Notes under the pieces: model-generated
What the model saw: only the letters and a program-made list of their open reading frames with translations
What the model was told of the DNA's origin: nothing
Database searches by the model: none
Position numbers and translations under genes: made by a program
Part shown: in pieces, positions 10,122 through 20,862 of the stretch
Numbering within the stretch: position 1 is the stretch's first letter
Layout: each line of letters begins with the position of its first letter
Source: Ciborinia camelliae
Lineage: Eukaryota > Ascomycota > Leotiomycetes > Helotiales > Sclerotiniaceae
Direction of reading: 5' to 3'
Length of the DNA: 50,207 nt
Assembly (NCBI GenBank): GCA_025890175.1
Contig: JANPYM010000001.1
Location: 4,339 to 54,545, forward strand

Positions 10122-10440
10122 ATGTTGTACGCATCTAATCTCATCTTCGCACGCCAGCAAATCAACTTGGATGGACCAACTATTCCTGCACCAAATGGCT
10201 CTGTCAATTTTAGAAAATCCACCAAATGGCAATCACATTGCCATTCCCCTCATCACCATCTCTGTCCTCCTCTCTGCAATCTTTTTTATGATCCGGTTCT
10301 ACGCAAAGTATCTCGTGTAGGAAATCAATGTGGCGGACTGTAAGTTCTTGATGTTGTCTAGAATACTTAACCCGTGTACTCAGGCTGACGGTATCTAGAT
10401 TTGACAGCCGTGGTCTTTGTAAGTTTGCCAGTCTGGTAGA
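10122..10440 (+). pseudogene. Remnant of fungal rhodopsin-domain (Pth11-like) membrane protein, 5' part
   Basis: From the ATG at 10122 the frame gives an N-terminus containing DGPTIPAPNGSVNF. A single-base frameshift near 10215 then leads into PPNGNHIAIPLITISVLL followed by a transmembrane stretch ending FMIRFYAKYLV, a TAG stop at about 10317-10319, and E-I-N-V-A-D. This P-x-G-x-x-x-NF-x-NP-x motif, a TM helix, then R-F/L-Y-x-K matches the start of fungal rhodopsin-domain integral membrane proteins. Intron-like GTAAGT...CAG (about 10339-10383) and GTAAGT...CCAG follow where this family has introns, with L-D-L-T-A-V-V-F between them. Beyond 10450 the similarity fades into AT-rich DNA. Frameshift and stop mark it as decayed. 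I am moderately sure of the family. Confidence 0.42.
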
Positions 10441-10449
10441 CATTTTCCA

Positions 10450-13191
10450 GCTGGACGTCTATTAACTAATAGTTTAGCCCGTGTTCTGGGTATATATTTA
10501 CTAAAATTATCGTCCCAGCTGGACTTAAAGATAGATTAAATAACAAAGGTTTTTACTCAACCATTTGCATCATTGTGATACATTTTCTCCTTGGAGGGCG
10601 AGGTTATTACACACAACAGATGGATGAGCAAGGATGTCAGTACTATACAGGAGCAAAATTAGAGGAAGGCAGAAGCTCATGGGTCAGCCAAATCATGTAA
10701 TAAGGGGAAGTTCCATATTTCTCAGTTATCTAGTCTTGTACTTGTACGAATGACCGTTATTGGGCTGCAGGACAGCCAAAAGCCGGGCCCGACAAAGCAA
10801 ATAGTCTCAAAATGGCCCAAACGATGGCTTTGTCCGTGGACGAGCGGCAACGATAGGCATTGCCCCCACAAAAAGTTCCACTATATGTAAAACTGTCTAG
10901 GTAGTGTGGAGGATGAAAGGACTATACACCTACTTACGTAAGCAGATCTTAGTAGTAGCGGTATAAATGCCCCATCTACAGCTAGTTAGATATCTAATTA
11001 ATAAAACTTTTTTTTTCTATATAATTAATATAAAACTCTGGATGTTTTCGCACTTAGATAGTTAGAGTAGCAACTTTGGCCATTACTTGTGTACGCGAGA
11101 GAAACTTTTCTTTTTTGAATTTCTTCAACTAATCCTGAGTGTGTTCGACCCACTGTATAGATATAAATTATTACAATTATAAAACTGAATATAAAGTTGA
11201 CTTTTGTAACGTTATATATAATCGCAGATGTATGTAACGTTACTGAACATTACCAACAAAAGTTACGGCGGCTTCCTAAGTATAAATTCTATTGGTCAAT
11301 ATAGGCGGGACTAAAGTCACAGTATTCGACTGTCGGCTACTGCCCAATATAACACAACGTCACGGTGGCTTCTCTCAACCAACCACCATGTTAATTCGTT
11401 TTTAAACCATGGGGACAGTACTATACCATGCCCCTAACTTGATAATATATTTAAGAAAAGTCAATGATTGTCATCGTAGTATATTTAATTGAAACATTAC
11501 GATCTAAGCCCTAAGGTCCCTTAATCGAAGGCCTGAACCGTGCTTCGGAATTTATTTAATTGGTGGGGAACTTCGCTCCTATAGATAGAGGTTATATTAG
11601 TTTCGCTGAAAGTAGATGCAACTGCATTTGGCAAAGATCTGACACATCTCACTCAGATTCATCCATAGATTGGTATGAATTGGTTATCTGTAGCCGGTAT
11701 TCAGAATGCAACAGTTCAGAGACTACACGAGTACGTGAACATGATGTAACTCATTAATCATATTCCTTGATGATATTGAAAAGAGTCTATATCAATTTAA
11801 TCATCTGGGTACCTGACTAGGCAAGCCGCGAGAAAAATTATGTATCTGCAAGCCTGAGCACGCAAGAAGTTTAAATCAATTAAATATTATACTGTACATA
11901 TATTGATATACGTATGCGGCGTCAACATTGGGTCTGGCGTGGACTACGAGATTCCGAAGAACAAGTAATATACGTATCTGAATACGACCTATTTTTGAGT
12001 AGCAGCTTAAATATTAAGTAATAAAGATCGCACAATATAAAGCACAAAGATGTACATCAGTTTCAAAGTGATATCTATCGACGATAGCCAAATCATATCA
12101 TATCTTAAAGTCAAATCCTTAGAATCTCTTGTTTGATTATATGAGCTTTTTGGGAGTTTCCAGCACTGGCTGTAGGCCCTGTAATAATATTGGCGGTAAG
12201 GAGAGGTCGATCAAATATAGAAACCGTGACGGTTCCTCCTGTCCATGAATTCAGCTTGAATGAAATAGAGAAAAAAGACCGAAATAAAGAATGAAAAAAA
12301 GAGAAGAAAGAGCCAGCTATAATGACTTCAAACAGTGACACACTAGTCGTTACAAATTAGTTATATATATCGTATTAATCATCTTAATCTTTTTCTCGAT
12401 AATATTATATAGCTTTTTTAGAAAATATTATTAATTCTATTAAATATATTTAATAATATTTAAAAGTAAGGATTAATATAAAAGGAAGTTATAAAAGATT
12501 TGTAAAAATATTAGCGTTAAGGGGTATTACAGTGCTTTGGCGTTATGGCGTTATAATGTTAAAATACGCTACAGTGTTATAGTGTTAGAATATATTGAAT
12601 ATTTTATAGCGTTAGAATGAATTATAGTGTTATAGCGTTATGACGTTAGGATGTGTTACAAAATTCTCCCCCAGATGCTTCTCCTCTACAACACGCATGC
12701 GGAAACATGACTTGCTCATTACATTGTCAACCTGTGCTACTAAATAAATGACAATTTAATCAAGTCACGAAACGTATATCCAGTCCTCTCTATACAAACC
12801 TTATCTTCTTATATCCTTAACAAATACACTCAAAGATGTTACAAATACGTAGGTTCACGACATATGCCGTGACGCCTAAATTATCCTTTCCCCTTGGTTC
12901 AGACCCGTTAACATATTCATCAGTTCATGTAATGGTCAAACCTTTTGATACTCAGTACTATCTCGAGAAATAATTTAAATTCGAGTATATACATAGTTCT
13001 TTGATTTTGTTGCCTTTGGTATACAAAAAAAACTTGTCTCAATGACTACTCAAGCTCCCATTTATGTTCATCTAGATCGAATCTAAAACAATATCTATCA
13101 ATTATGCTTTATTACGTATGTAGTAAAGAATGATTTAGAAGACAGAAAGATCAAGATAACAGCATTTAGAAAAATCTTTCTTGTCGAGGAA
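10450..13191. other. Gene-free AT-rich region
   Basis: Mostly AT-rich with many stops in all frames and no supported gene. Less degraded islands (about 10750-10870 and 11220-11400) hold imperfect direct copies of an AC-AAAGTTACGGCGGCTTCCT-like word (about 11258 and 11351). A GTTA-rich degenerate repeat lies at 12513-12660. The region looks like old, mutated repeat DNA. Confidence 0.6.
12513..12660 (+). repeat. Degenerate GCGTTA/GTGTTA repeat array
   Basis: About ten occurrences of GCGTTA, GTGTTA or ACGTTA occur in 150 bp, interspersed with TATA and AGAAT spacers, ending in TGTTACAAAATTC. It looks like a mutated short tandem repeat. Confidence 0.5.
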
Positions 13192-13199
13192 GGAGGGGA
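13192..13199 (+). repeat. Left target-site duplication of hAT-like element
   Basis: GGAGGGGA, immediately outside the left terminal inverted repeat and identical to 14418-14425. Confidence 0.75.
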
Positions 13200-13241
13200 T
13201 AGACTGTGCAACGGGGCCCCGCGGGGCGGGTATTAAAGCTA

Positions 13242-13265
13242 GCGGGTTATTTGCAAATAACCCGC
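13242..13265. repeat. 24-bp perfect palindrome inside the hAT-like element
   Basis: GCGGGTTATTTG is followed directly by its complement CAAATAACCCGC. A shorter perfect version, ATTATTTGCAAATAAT, lies at 13365-13380. Both share the core TTATTTGCAAATAA, and half of it recurs near the right end (GCAAATAATCCGCGG). Confidence 0.85.
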
Positions 13266-13925
13266 ATACGAGACGGATAATACCAAATCTCAATGGGTAA
13301 TCTGTATTTTGTATGGGATAAGTACAAATAATTTATAAATAATCTATACGGGGTAGGTAGATAGATTATTTGCAAATAATTTATTTATCTGTACCTCACA
13401 GGTTTTATAAATATTTATAAATATAATATAAAAATTATAAATAATATAAATATATTAAATTAATATAAAAATTAGTATAAAAATTATAAATAATTTTAAA
13501 AAAATAAATAAGATCTATAAAATCTATTAAAAATTTATAATTTTACAAATAATTTATTAATTTCATCGAGACTTTATTTTTATTAACCTTAACAATCTTA
13601 TAGATCCATAATCTACTTTATAGTTTGATAAGGTTATAAAATTAATAACTTCGAAATAAACAACAATAAAATATACACTAATACCTTATTACAATCTTAT
13701 AAAATTCGAAGTGATTTCGATTTTCTATAGTATATGCGAAGATGTTGAAAAAGATTACACATGATTTTATAATCTTATGTTGAAATTATCCCAAAATGTA
13801 AATTTTCAAATCTATACAAATTAATCAAAATAGTTTTAAATTTAATATAAATTATATAAATCGAAAATTGATAATCTAATTAATTAACGATATAATTTTC
13901 AAAAAAAAAAATTTGATAAAATTAA

Positions 13926-14076
13926 GTTGAAATCATTTCGTTGCCATAAAGTCGAGTTGGAATTATTTTGCTACTATAAAGTCGAATTGGAATTATTTCG
14001 TTGCTATAAAATCGAATTGAAATTATTACGACCTTATAAAGTCTTGGTAGAATCTTATAAGGTTGCTATAAAGTAA
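13926..14076 (+). repeat. 30-bp tandem repeat, about five units
   Basis: Units start at 13926, 13956, 13986, 14016 and 14046. They follow the pattern R-TTG-R-AAT-Y-ATTTCGTTGCTATAAAGTCGA with increasing divergence to the right. A reverse-complement copy is recognisable at about 14108-14142 (TTTTATAGTAACAAAAAAATTTCAATT). Confidence 0.8.
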
Positions 14077-14417
14077 ATTAAAACCTTATCATTGCGAAAA
14101 GGTTCTAATCTATTTTATAGTAACAAAAAAATTTCAATTCTACCTTATCGCTACAATAAAGTTCTAACTTACCTTATAATAGTATTATGGATCCATAAAA
14201 TAATACTATATCCTATAAAATTACTCCACCAAAAAATAAAGTCCTGATATTGTCTTATATAGATTATTTATAAATTATTTATAAATAACCTATACAAAAC
14301 GGATAATTTTGAAATCCCAACAAAGCTTCGCGGGGCGGATAGAAAATCTTATGGATAACCTGTGGGGCAAATAATCCGCGGATACCCGTACGGGGCGGGT
14401 ATTTTATGCGCAGTCTA

Positions 14418-14425
14418 GGAGGGGA
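14418..14425 (+). repeat. Right target-site duplication of hAT-like element
   Basis: GGAGGGGA, immediately outside the right terminal inverted repeat and identical to 13192-13199. Confidence 0.75.
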
Positions 14426-15075
14426 AGAAGGAAAGATGGAGAGGTTTGAGATCTTTTTTGATCTTACGGAATCTTTTGCCAAGATAGAGGATGTTGGAAC
14501 ATGAAGTGGCGTGTGGGTGAAAAGGTCAATATAAGGTGCGATATTACTATTTAATCAGAGTACCTTCGATCTTACCTTCGTGGCACTCACTTGGAGAAAT
14601 ATGAGAGGGGACCATTTTGCTTACCTAGGTAGTCAAGGCTACAATACCTTCTTCGCTCAATTTACAGGTCAATAGTTTGCCTCCTGCTACATAAATTCAC
14701 TTCACTACAGTGTGACCATATTTTATCACCTTTGCCCCTCCTTCCTCTCTTTTTCTGTCTCCCTACTCCAACACCCTTCCGCCATATCCAACTTGATTTT
14801 TCCCCGACGTCTTCCAACTGATGAATAAACTCATGTCTACTCTATTCTTTCTTCTTCATCAAACCTTTCCAGTCCCGTTACAATTTTCCTGAAAACTTCT
14901 CACTTTAAAACCCTTTCGAACATTTACACATGAGATTTAGTCGATTGTTTCTGCTCCAGAAATCTTCTCATAGTTTATCGCATACCGGAATTCCATCACA
15001 ATACCCCGCAGTTTCCATCAATCTCTAAATCAACTTTCCGACATCAAACTATCAATTTAAGAACCAAATCAAACC
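14426..15075 (+). promoter_or_regulatory. Upstream region of the DUF7918-like/C2H2 gene, with CT-rich tract
   Basis: A pyrimidine-rich tract lies at about 14730-14780 (CCCCTCCTTCCTCTC and similar), followed by AT- and CA-rich leader sequence to the ATG at 15076 (context AAACCATGG). CT-rich tracts just upstream of transcription starts are common in filamentous ascomycete promoters. The hAT-like element ends 650 bp upstream of the start codon. I identified no specific factor site. Confidence 0.35.
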
Positions 15076-18000
15076 ATGGCAGTCTCGTTAGGAGACTCAT
15101 ATGAGCGATTCTCTATCCGCCTACTAACTCACCCAATACATTCCGGCTCTAGCCAACAGAAATACATTGAAGAATACATGGAAGTGGGGAAGAAGGACCC
15201 AGCAACCGGGGAACTTACACGATTCATCATTTCCAAAGATGAAGTATTTGGCGTGGAAGTTACTTTGCAAAAAGGTTTTAATCATGGATACTATGATGGA
15301 GTCATGATAAAGTTATCTGATGTACATTCTGGTGTCGTGTTCTGGCAGAAGAAGTATCCAAAGTCTAGTTCTAAGGAACCTAGTCGGGAAGACAAGACAA
15401 TCTTGATTGAATCTATTGACTATGCTGTAATTGAAGGGAAATTGAGGTCTAATGTACGGATGAACTTGGTACCATTGATTTCAGGTATGTACTGTGCGCT
15501 TCAAATTAGTTGTTAAAACTTGCTAAAAAACACGAAGAAAATTATTTCTTGATGCCTGGAGGAAATGGCACACGTCGCTATCCACGTATGTTAGAGGGAC
15601 TCGGTATCGGAGTATGTAAGTACAAAGAAGCCGGTGAGATCCAGTTAACCAAGGAAGAATTCAACTCAAAGCTTCAAGAACATGCGTCGAAGAGAAATGA
15701 ATATGCCGATGGAAGAGATTCATTGGATACATTGCAGAGAACCCTTGTTCATCGTAACGTCTATCAGAAACATAACATTACACATAAATTGAGGTAGGTT
15801 TCCGTTTCGACTAGTGAAGCTGTATGTACTAACTGTCTTTTCAGATTAGCAGATGGGGTTGCCGTGCCAAATGAAGAGATAGAAAAGTATTTGATCCCTC
15901 CAACACAGACAAAAAAGCTTTTTAGGTACAGCGATACACAAAATTTCCATTACTTATGGCGCGGAGAAAGTAAGGCATGAATGAATCCCTGAATCTCAAC
16001 ATCATTACTTACAAAATCAAGAGTTTTTTGATACCACAGCAATTGCAAAGACCCCAATCCCAGCAATTAGACAATCCTGGGACTTATTAACTCCAAAAGA
16101 ACGAGAGACGGCTTATGGAGAGCTTTCGGTAAGTGAATTGCTCATACTATTATTTGTAAAGTGGTAATATACTGAGCCTGTGCCCAGAGATATGATTTCC
16201 AACAAATTTGGTCACATCATTACAAAACACTTGGACCAAAACCGAAAAAGGCGGCTACCGATGCGCTAAAATTCGAACTTCGCCAGAACTTACCAGAGTA
16301 CTGGCGATCATGGGGTAAACTGTATGCATATGAGATACCGGCAGCCTTCAAAAAGTTACAGGTATGTTGCAACTAATGAGTGATGTTTGTGACACAAACT
16401 TACCTAAAAATAGGAGAGACGCAGATATCTTGACAAAGGGGAGATTCCACAAGATTCGGAACTTGTTGGAAAGTCCGAGAAAGCTGCTATCAATTTGGAA
16501 AAAAAACCTGAAAAATTGGAGAAGCTTTCGGGAAATATTCGAACACCATCTCTCAAAATGGGTCATGCCGCAGCTCGTGATGCAGGGCTTTTAGCACTTG
16601 CACCTAAGCCAGTAGCCCCGCTCCATGGACCGGAGGTCGCCCCACAAGCAGGGCTTGATAAAACAGTTCAGCGCACAAGTTCAACCACAAATGAAACTGT
16701 TCAGACCATGAGTTCGACGACAAATGGTCCTGCAAATGTACAACCCACATCAGGATATGCAATCGCCAGTAATTTTGCTGCCCCAGCTACCAAAAAATCC
16801 AAACCTCGCAATCCCAAGCGTGTCTGTATTGAATGTCATGCTCAATTCACTAATACTCGAGCTTTTGTGTACCATTGTCAAGCTGCTCATCTCCGTTCTT
16901 CTGAGAGTATGGAACAGGCTGCTATGGAGTGTCGCAATACTGGCTCAACCAATACCAATACAAAGGTTTCCCAGCTCGATCGCGAGTCTTTAGATGTAGC
17001 TACTCATGGATCTCCGTGTCCAACCGCTACCGAAACATCAAGTACAACCGACGTACTCACTACATCATCTCCTCTGGAGAAAACCGCCGCAGGAAATCCC
17101 AATGATTCTTTATCCAAATGTCCTAACTCCGAGAACAGAGTTGATAATCGCATGACCAAATGTGAACCTGGATCTGCCAAGCCTTACACTCCTGAGTTAT
17201 CTAGCTCAGCAACTACTTCACCCTCCACGATAAAACGTGAGCCCAGGTTTCAGGCACCAAAGAGACCTGCTGAATTCATGGATTTATCCAGATCAAAGAA
17301 ACGATCCCCAGCCACGAAACGCTCTGCGGAGATTACCTCGAGAATCAAAGTAGAGAACAATTCCAATCAACTCCCCGTGGAACAAACTATAAATCCTTCA
17401 GTCTCGTCTTTGGGAAACGTTAAATCCGAGCCATCTGGATCTAGAGAACATCACCCAGCGGATACTATGGATATTGATAGTTCTCAAAGTAATTTAGCTG
17501 ATCCATCGGATTCTGCGAGCTTATCACCCGATTCTTCCATCAATACCCCCCTTACAGATCTCACTCCTCCATTACCATCCAGTTTGCTATCGACTTCATC
17601 AAATATCGAGCCCGATACATCTCAAATTGCATCCAGTTCAACAGCTGAACCTACCAATACCACTGAAATGCTTCCGGAACTTCTCCCTTTGAAGTCCGAT
17701 CCATCATCCACTCTTGTTCCTAATCCCACCACACCCACAATCCTTCCTTCCGTATCAAAAGATATCCCAGTCTCAGGTGTCTCAGATGTTAAACCTGAAG
17801 GATTTCAAATTCCATCTAACCCAGCCGCCCAGACCATGGATGTACCTACCGAGCTCCCAGCATCTCCCCATTTGAAGTCCGACGTCCCATCCAAGTGCGA
17901 ACTTTCTCCATCCGCCACCACCAATAAACCCACCCCCACCACCCCCACCCTCAGCCAAGCCTCAACCTCAACCTCGACCAGCAAAACCGGCACAACCCCA

Positions 18001-18519
18001 TCAATCCCAATCATTGACCTAGAAACCTGGGTTCCGTCCATGGCATTCACAAGAACCTACCTGTCTACCACTAACACCACCGAGTCTGAGTCCAATACCC
18101 TCTTGAAAATAGAAACCGACAACGAGAGCATCTCGGACAAGAAGTTAAATCTTCAAGGAGATTTGGTAGATCTCTCTTCTGAACTCCAGAGTTTAGAAGA
18201 AGAAGCATTTAGGAAGCAAACGGAATTAGAGGATGCGATGAGGGTAGCTGAGGCGAGGAGGGAAATGAATGGAGTGAGGAGAAGAATTGAGGAATTGAGA
18301 GCGAGGGGAAGTTTTTTTGATGGGAGTGAGGGTTTCAATTTTTTCTTGGTTGTGGAACTGCATAGTACCGCGGGTGGTATGAGACGTTTTTCGTTAATCA
18401 TTTCATGTGCATTTGATCCGGATCTCGTTGCACATTTCCTTCAAGTTCAAGTTGCTTCATTCATCGACTATTTTGATCCTTTTCCTTTTCCTTTATGTAT
18501 TCTTGGATTTTGGTTTTGA
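15076..18519 (+). CDS. Large DUF7918-like protein with C2H2 finger and coiled-coil tail
   Basis: Exons 15076..15484, 15538..15793, 15845..15969, 16040..16128, 16188..16361 and 16414..18519; all junctions are in phase with GT-AG introns. As read it is 1,052 aa. Residues 1-135 form the N-terminal domain shared with the genes at 28.5-35 kb. A central part follows with W-D-L-L-T-P-K-E-R and YWRSWGKLYAYEIPAAFKKLQ, matching their conserved exon ending in LQ. Exon 6 adds a C2H2 finger (CIECHAQFTNTR...HCQAAH, C-x2-C-x12-H-x4-H, about residues 420-441), a long Ser/Thr/Pro-rich region with IKRE, IKVE, VKSE, VKPE and LKIE motifs, and a coiled coil ending RRIEELRARG. The paralogs stop right after this coil, so the last 65 or so residues after the T-run at 18312-18318 are doubtful. 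Function is unknown; a nuclear protein is my inference. Confidence 0.75.
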
Positions 18520-18866
18520 TAAATAATAATGCAATGAAATGCATACCGGTACCGGTACCGGTATCCTTTTTCTGATATCCGTTCAAGTTATGATAGAAAT
18601 CTTCCGTGAATGAATGAAAACTACGGACAGGTACCAATAGACGTTTAGTGATTCTAATGACTGAGCCCGATACGATACTTGAGTGTCGCAAGGATGTAGT
18701 TTCAAGAAAGAACATGTATTAAAGTGTGGTTCAGTACTGGTAGATGGATGTAATTGCTAGCTTCGGGTTGGTGAAATATGAATTTGATGAATAATTATTC
18801 GGTTGGTAGGGGAGAGGTCGGTGACCTCCTTATCCAAATGCCGATGGCGATCATACTGTAAACACG
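17074..18866 (+). repeat. Duplicated block, copy A (left of N gap)
   Basis: 1,793 bp that recur after the N gap as 18877-20671 (1,795 bp). I could find only one difference: T7 here against T9 in the right copy. It covers the 3' half of exon 6, the 3' UTR and downstream sequence. Confidence 0.95.
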
Positions 18867-18876
18867 NNNNNNNNNN
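18867..18876. other. 10-N assembly gap
   Basis: Ten Ns between two copies of the same 1.79-kb sequence, most simply a scaffold join of two overlapping contigs that were not merged. Confidence 0.97.
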
Positions 18877-20187
18877 CTGGAGAAAACCGCCGCAGGAAAT
18901 CCCAATGATTCTTTATCCAAATGTCCTAACTCCGAGAACAGAGTTGATAATCGCATGACCAAATGTGAACCTGGATCTGCCAAGCCTTACACTCCTGAGT
19001 TATCTAGCTCAGCAACTACTTCACCCTCCACGATAAAACGTGAGCCCAGGTTTCAGGCACCAAAGAGACCTGCTGAATTCATGGATTTATCCAGATCAAA
19101 GAAACGATCCCCAGCCACGAAACGCTCTGCGGAGATTACCTCGAGAATCAAAGTAGAGAACAATTCCAATCAACTCCCCGTGGAACAAACTATAAATCCT
19201 TCAGTCTCGTCTTTGGGAAACGTTAAATCCGAGCCATCTGGATCTAGAGAACATCACCCAGCGGATACTATGGATATTGATAGTTCTCAAAGTAATTTAG
19301 CTGATCCATCGGATTCTGCGAGCTTATCACCCGATTCTTCCATCAATACCCCCCTTACAGATCTCACTCCTCCATTACCATCCAGTTTGCTATCGACTTC
19401 ATCAAATATCGAGCCCGATACATCTCAAATTGCATCCAGTTCAACAGCTGAACCTACCAATACCACTGAAATGCTTCCGGAACTTCTCCCTTTGAAGTCC
19501 GATCCATCATCCACTCTTGTTCCTAATCCCACCACACCCACAATCCTTCCTTCCGTATCAAAAGATATCCCAGTCTCAGGTGTCTCAGATGTTAAACCTG
19601 AAGGATTTCAAATTCCATCTAACCCAGCCGCCCAGACCATGGATGTACCTACCGAGCTCCCAGCATCTCCCCATTTGAAGTCCGACGTCCCATCCAAGTG
19701 CGAACTTTCTCCATCCGCCACCACCAATAAACCCACCCCCACCACCCCCACCCTCAGCCAAGCCTCAACCTCAACCTCGACCAGCAAAACCGGCACAACC
19801 CCATCAATCCCAATCATTGACCTAGAAACCTGGGTTCCGTCCATGGCATTCACAAGAACCTACCTGTCTACCACTAACACCACCGAGTCTGAGTCCAATA
19901 CCCTCTTGAAAATAGAAACCGACAACGAGAGCATCTCGGACAAGAAGTTAAATCTTCAAGGAGATTTGGTAGATCTCTCTTCTGAACTCCAGAGTTTAGA
20001 AGAAGAAGCATTTAGGAAGCAAACGGAATTAGAGGATGCGATGAGGGTAGCTGAGGCGAGGAGGGAAATGAATGGAGTGAGGAGAAGAATTGAGGAATTG
20101 AGAGCGAGGGGAAGTTTTTTTTTGATGGGAGTGAGGGTTTCAATTTTTTCTTGGTTGTGGAACTGCATAGTACCGCGGGTGGTATGA
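18877..20187 (+). pseudogene. Second copy of the C2H2/DUF7918-like gene's 3' part (likely assembly duplicate)
   Basis: It begins in frame at L-E-K-T-A and repeats the protein from the middle of exon 6 to the coiled coil, then diverges from copy A only because its T-run is two bases longer (20115-20123). The frame therefore runs GSFFLMGVRV... to a stop at 20187 instead of to 18519. It has no 5' exons, start codon or promoter. I treat it as an artefact of the contig join, not a real paralog. The full repeated block runs to 20671. Confidence 0.85.
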
Positions 20188-20862
20188 GACGTTTTTCGTT
20201 AATCATTTCATGTGCATTTGATCCGGATCTCGTTGCACATTTCCTTCAAGTTCAAGTTGCTTCATTCATCGACTATTTTGATCCTTTTCCTTTTCCTTTA
20301 TGTATTCTTGGATTTTGGTTTTGATAAATAATAATGCAATGAAATGCATACCGGTACCGGTACCGGTATCCTTTTTCTGATATCCGTTCAAGTTATGATA
20401 GAAATCTTCCGTGAATGAATGAAAACTACGGACAGGTACCAATAGACGTTTAGTGATTCTAATGACTGAGCCCGATACGATACTTGAGTGTCGCAAGGAT
20501 GTAGTTTCAAGAAAGAACATGTATTAAAGTGTGGTTCAGTACTGGTAGATGGATGTAATTGCTAGCTTCGGGTTGGTGAAATATGAATTTGATGAATAAT
20601 TATTCGGTTGGTAGGGGAGAGGTCGGTGACCTCCTTATCCAAATGCCGATGGCGATCATACTGTAAACACGTGACAGCGCGATTAAACATCAAATCCCAA
20701 GGCAAGAGCAAACATCACGTTCATGTTCATCACCACGTCATGGTGAGGAAGAGGATGACCATTTATTGCGATTTTTTTTTACGTAAGAATTATAATTTCA
20801 ACTCCTCCTCGGTACCATAATCAACACCATTGATTTCGACTTATACCTCTTGACCACCCGAT
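20188..20862. other. 3' flank of the duplicate and upstream region of the rhomboid gene
   Basis: Up to 20671 this is the repeated 3' flank, including the run ACCGGTACCGGTACCGGT at about 20350. 20672-20862 is unique sequence directly upstream of the rhomboid ATG and must hold its promoter; the spacing is short. No other gene seen. Confidence 0.6.

Larger units (their letters stand above)
13200..14417. mobile_element. hAT-like non-autonomous DNA transposon, 1,218 bp
   Basis: The left end TAGACTGTGCA (13200-13210) is the inverted complement of the right end TGCGCAGTCTA (14407-14417) with one mismatch. The element is bounded by the 8-bp direct repeat GGAGGGGA on both sides, which is the target-site duplication length of hAT elements. 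Just inside each end are GC-rich words (CGGGGCGGGTAT) and TTATTTGC motifs. The AATAACC...ACGGATAAT block near the left end recurs near the right end (about 13256-13300 and 14284-14330). The interior is very AT-rich, holds 30-bp repeats in both orientations and has no transposase frame. It is probably a deletion derivative or MITE-like element that has suffered RIP-type mutation. The superfamily call rests on TIR and TSD structure only. Confidence 0.78.

Noticed and set aside
13926..14076. Regular 30-bp repeats considered as a CRISPR-like array
   Set aside because: The units abut without spacers, diverge progressively, and sit inside a eukaryotic transposon-like element.
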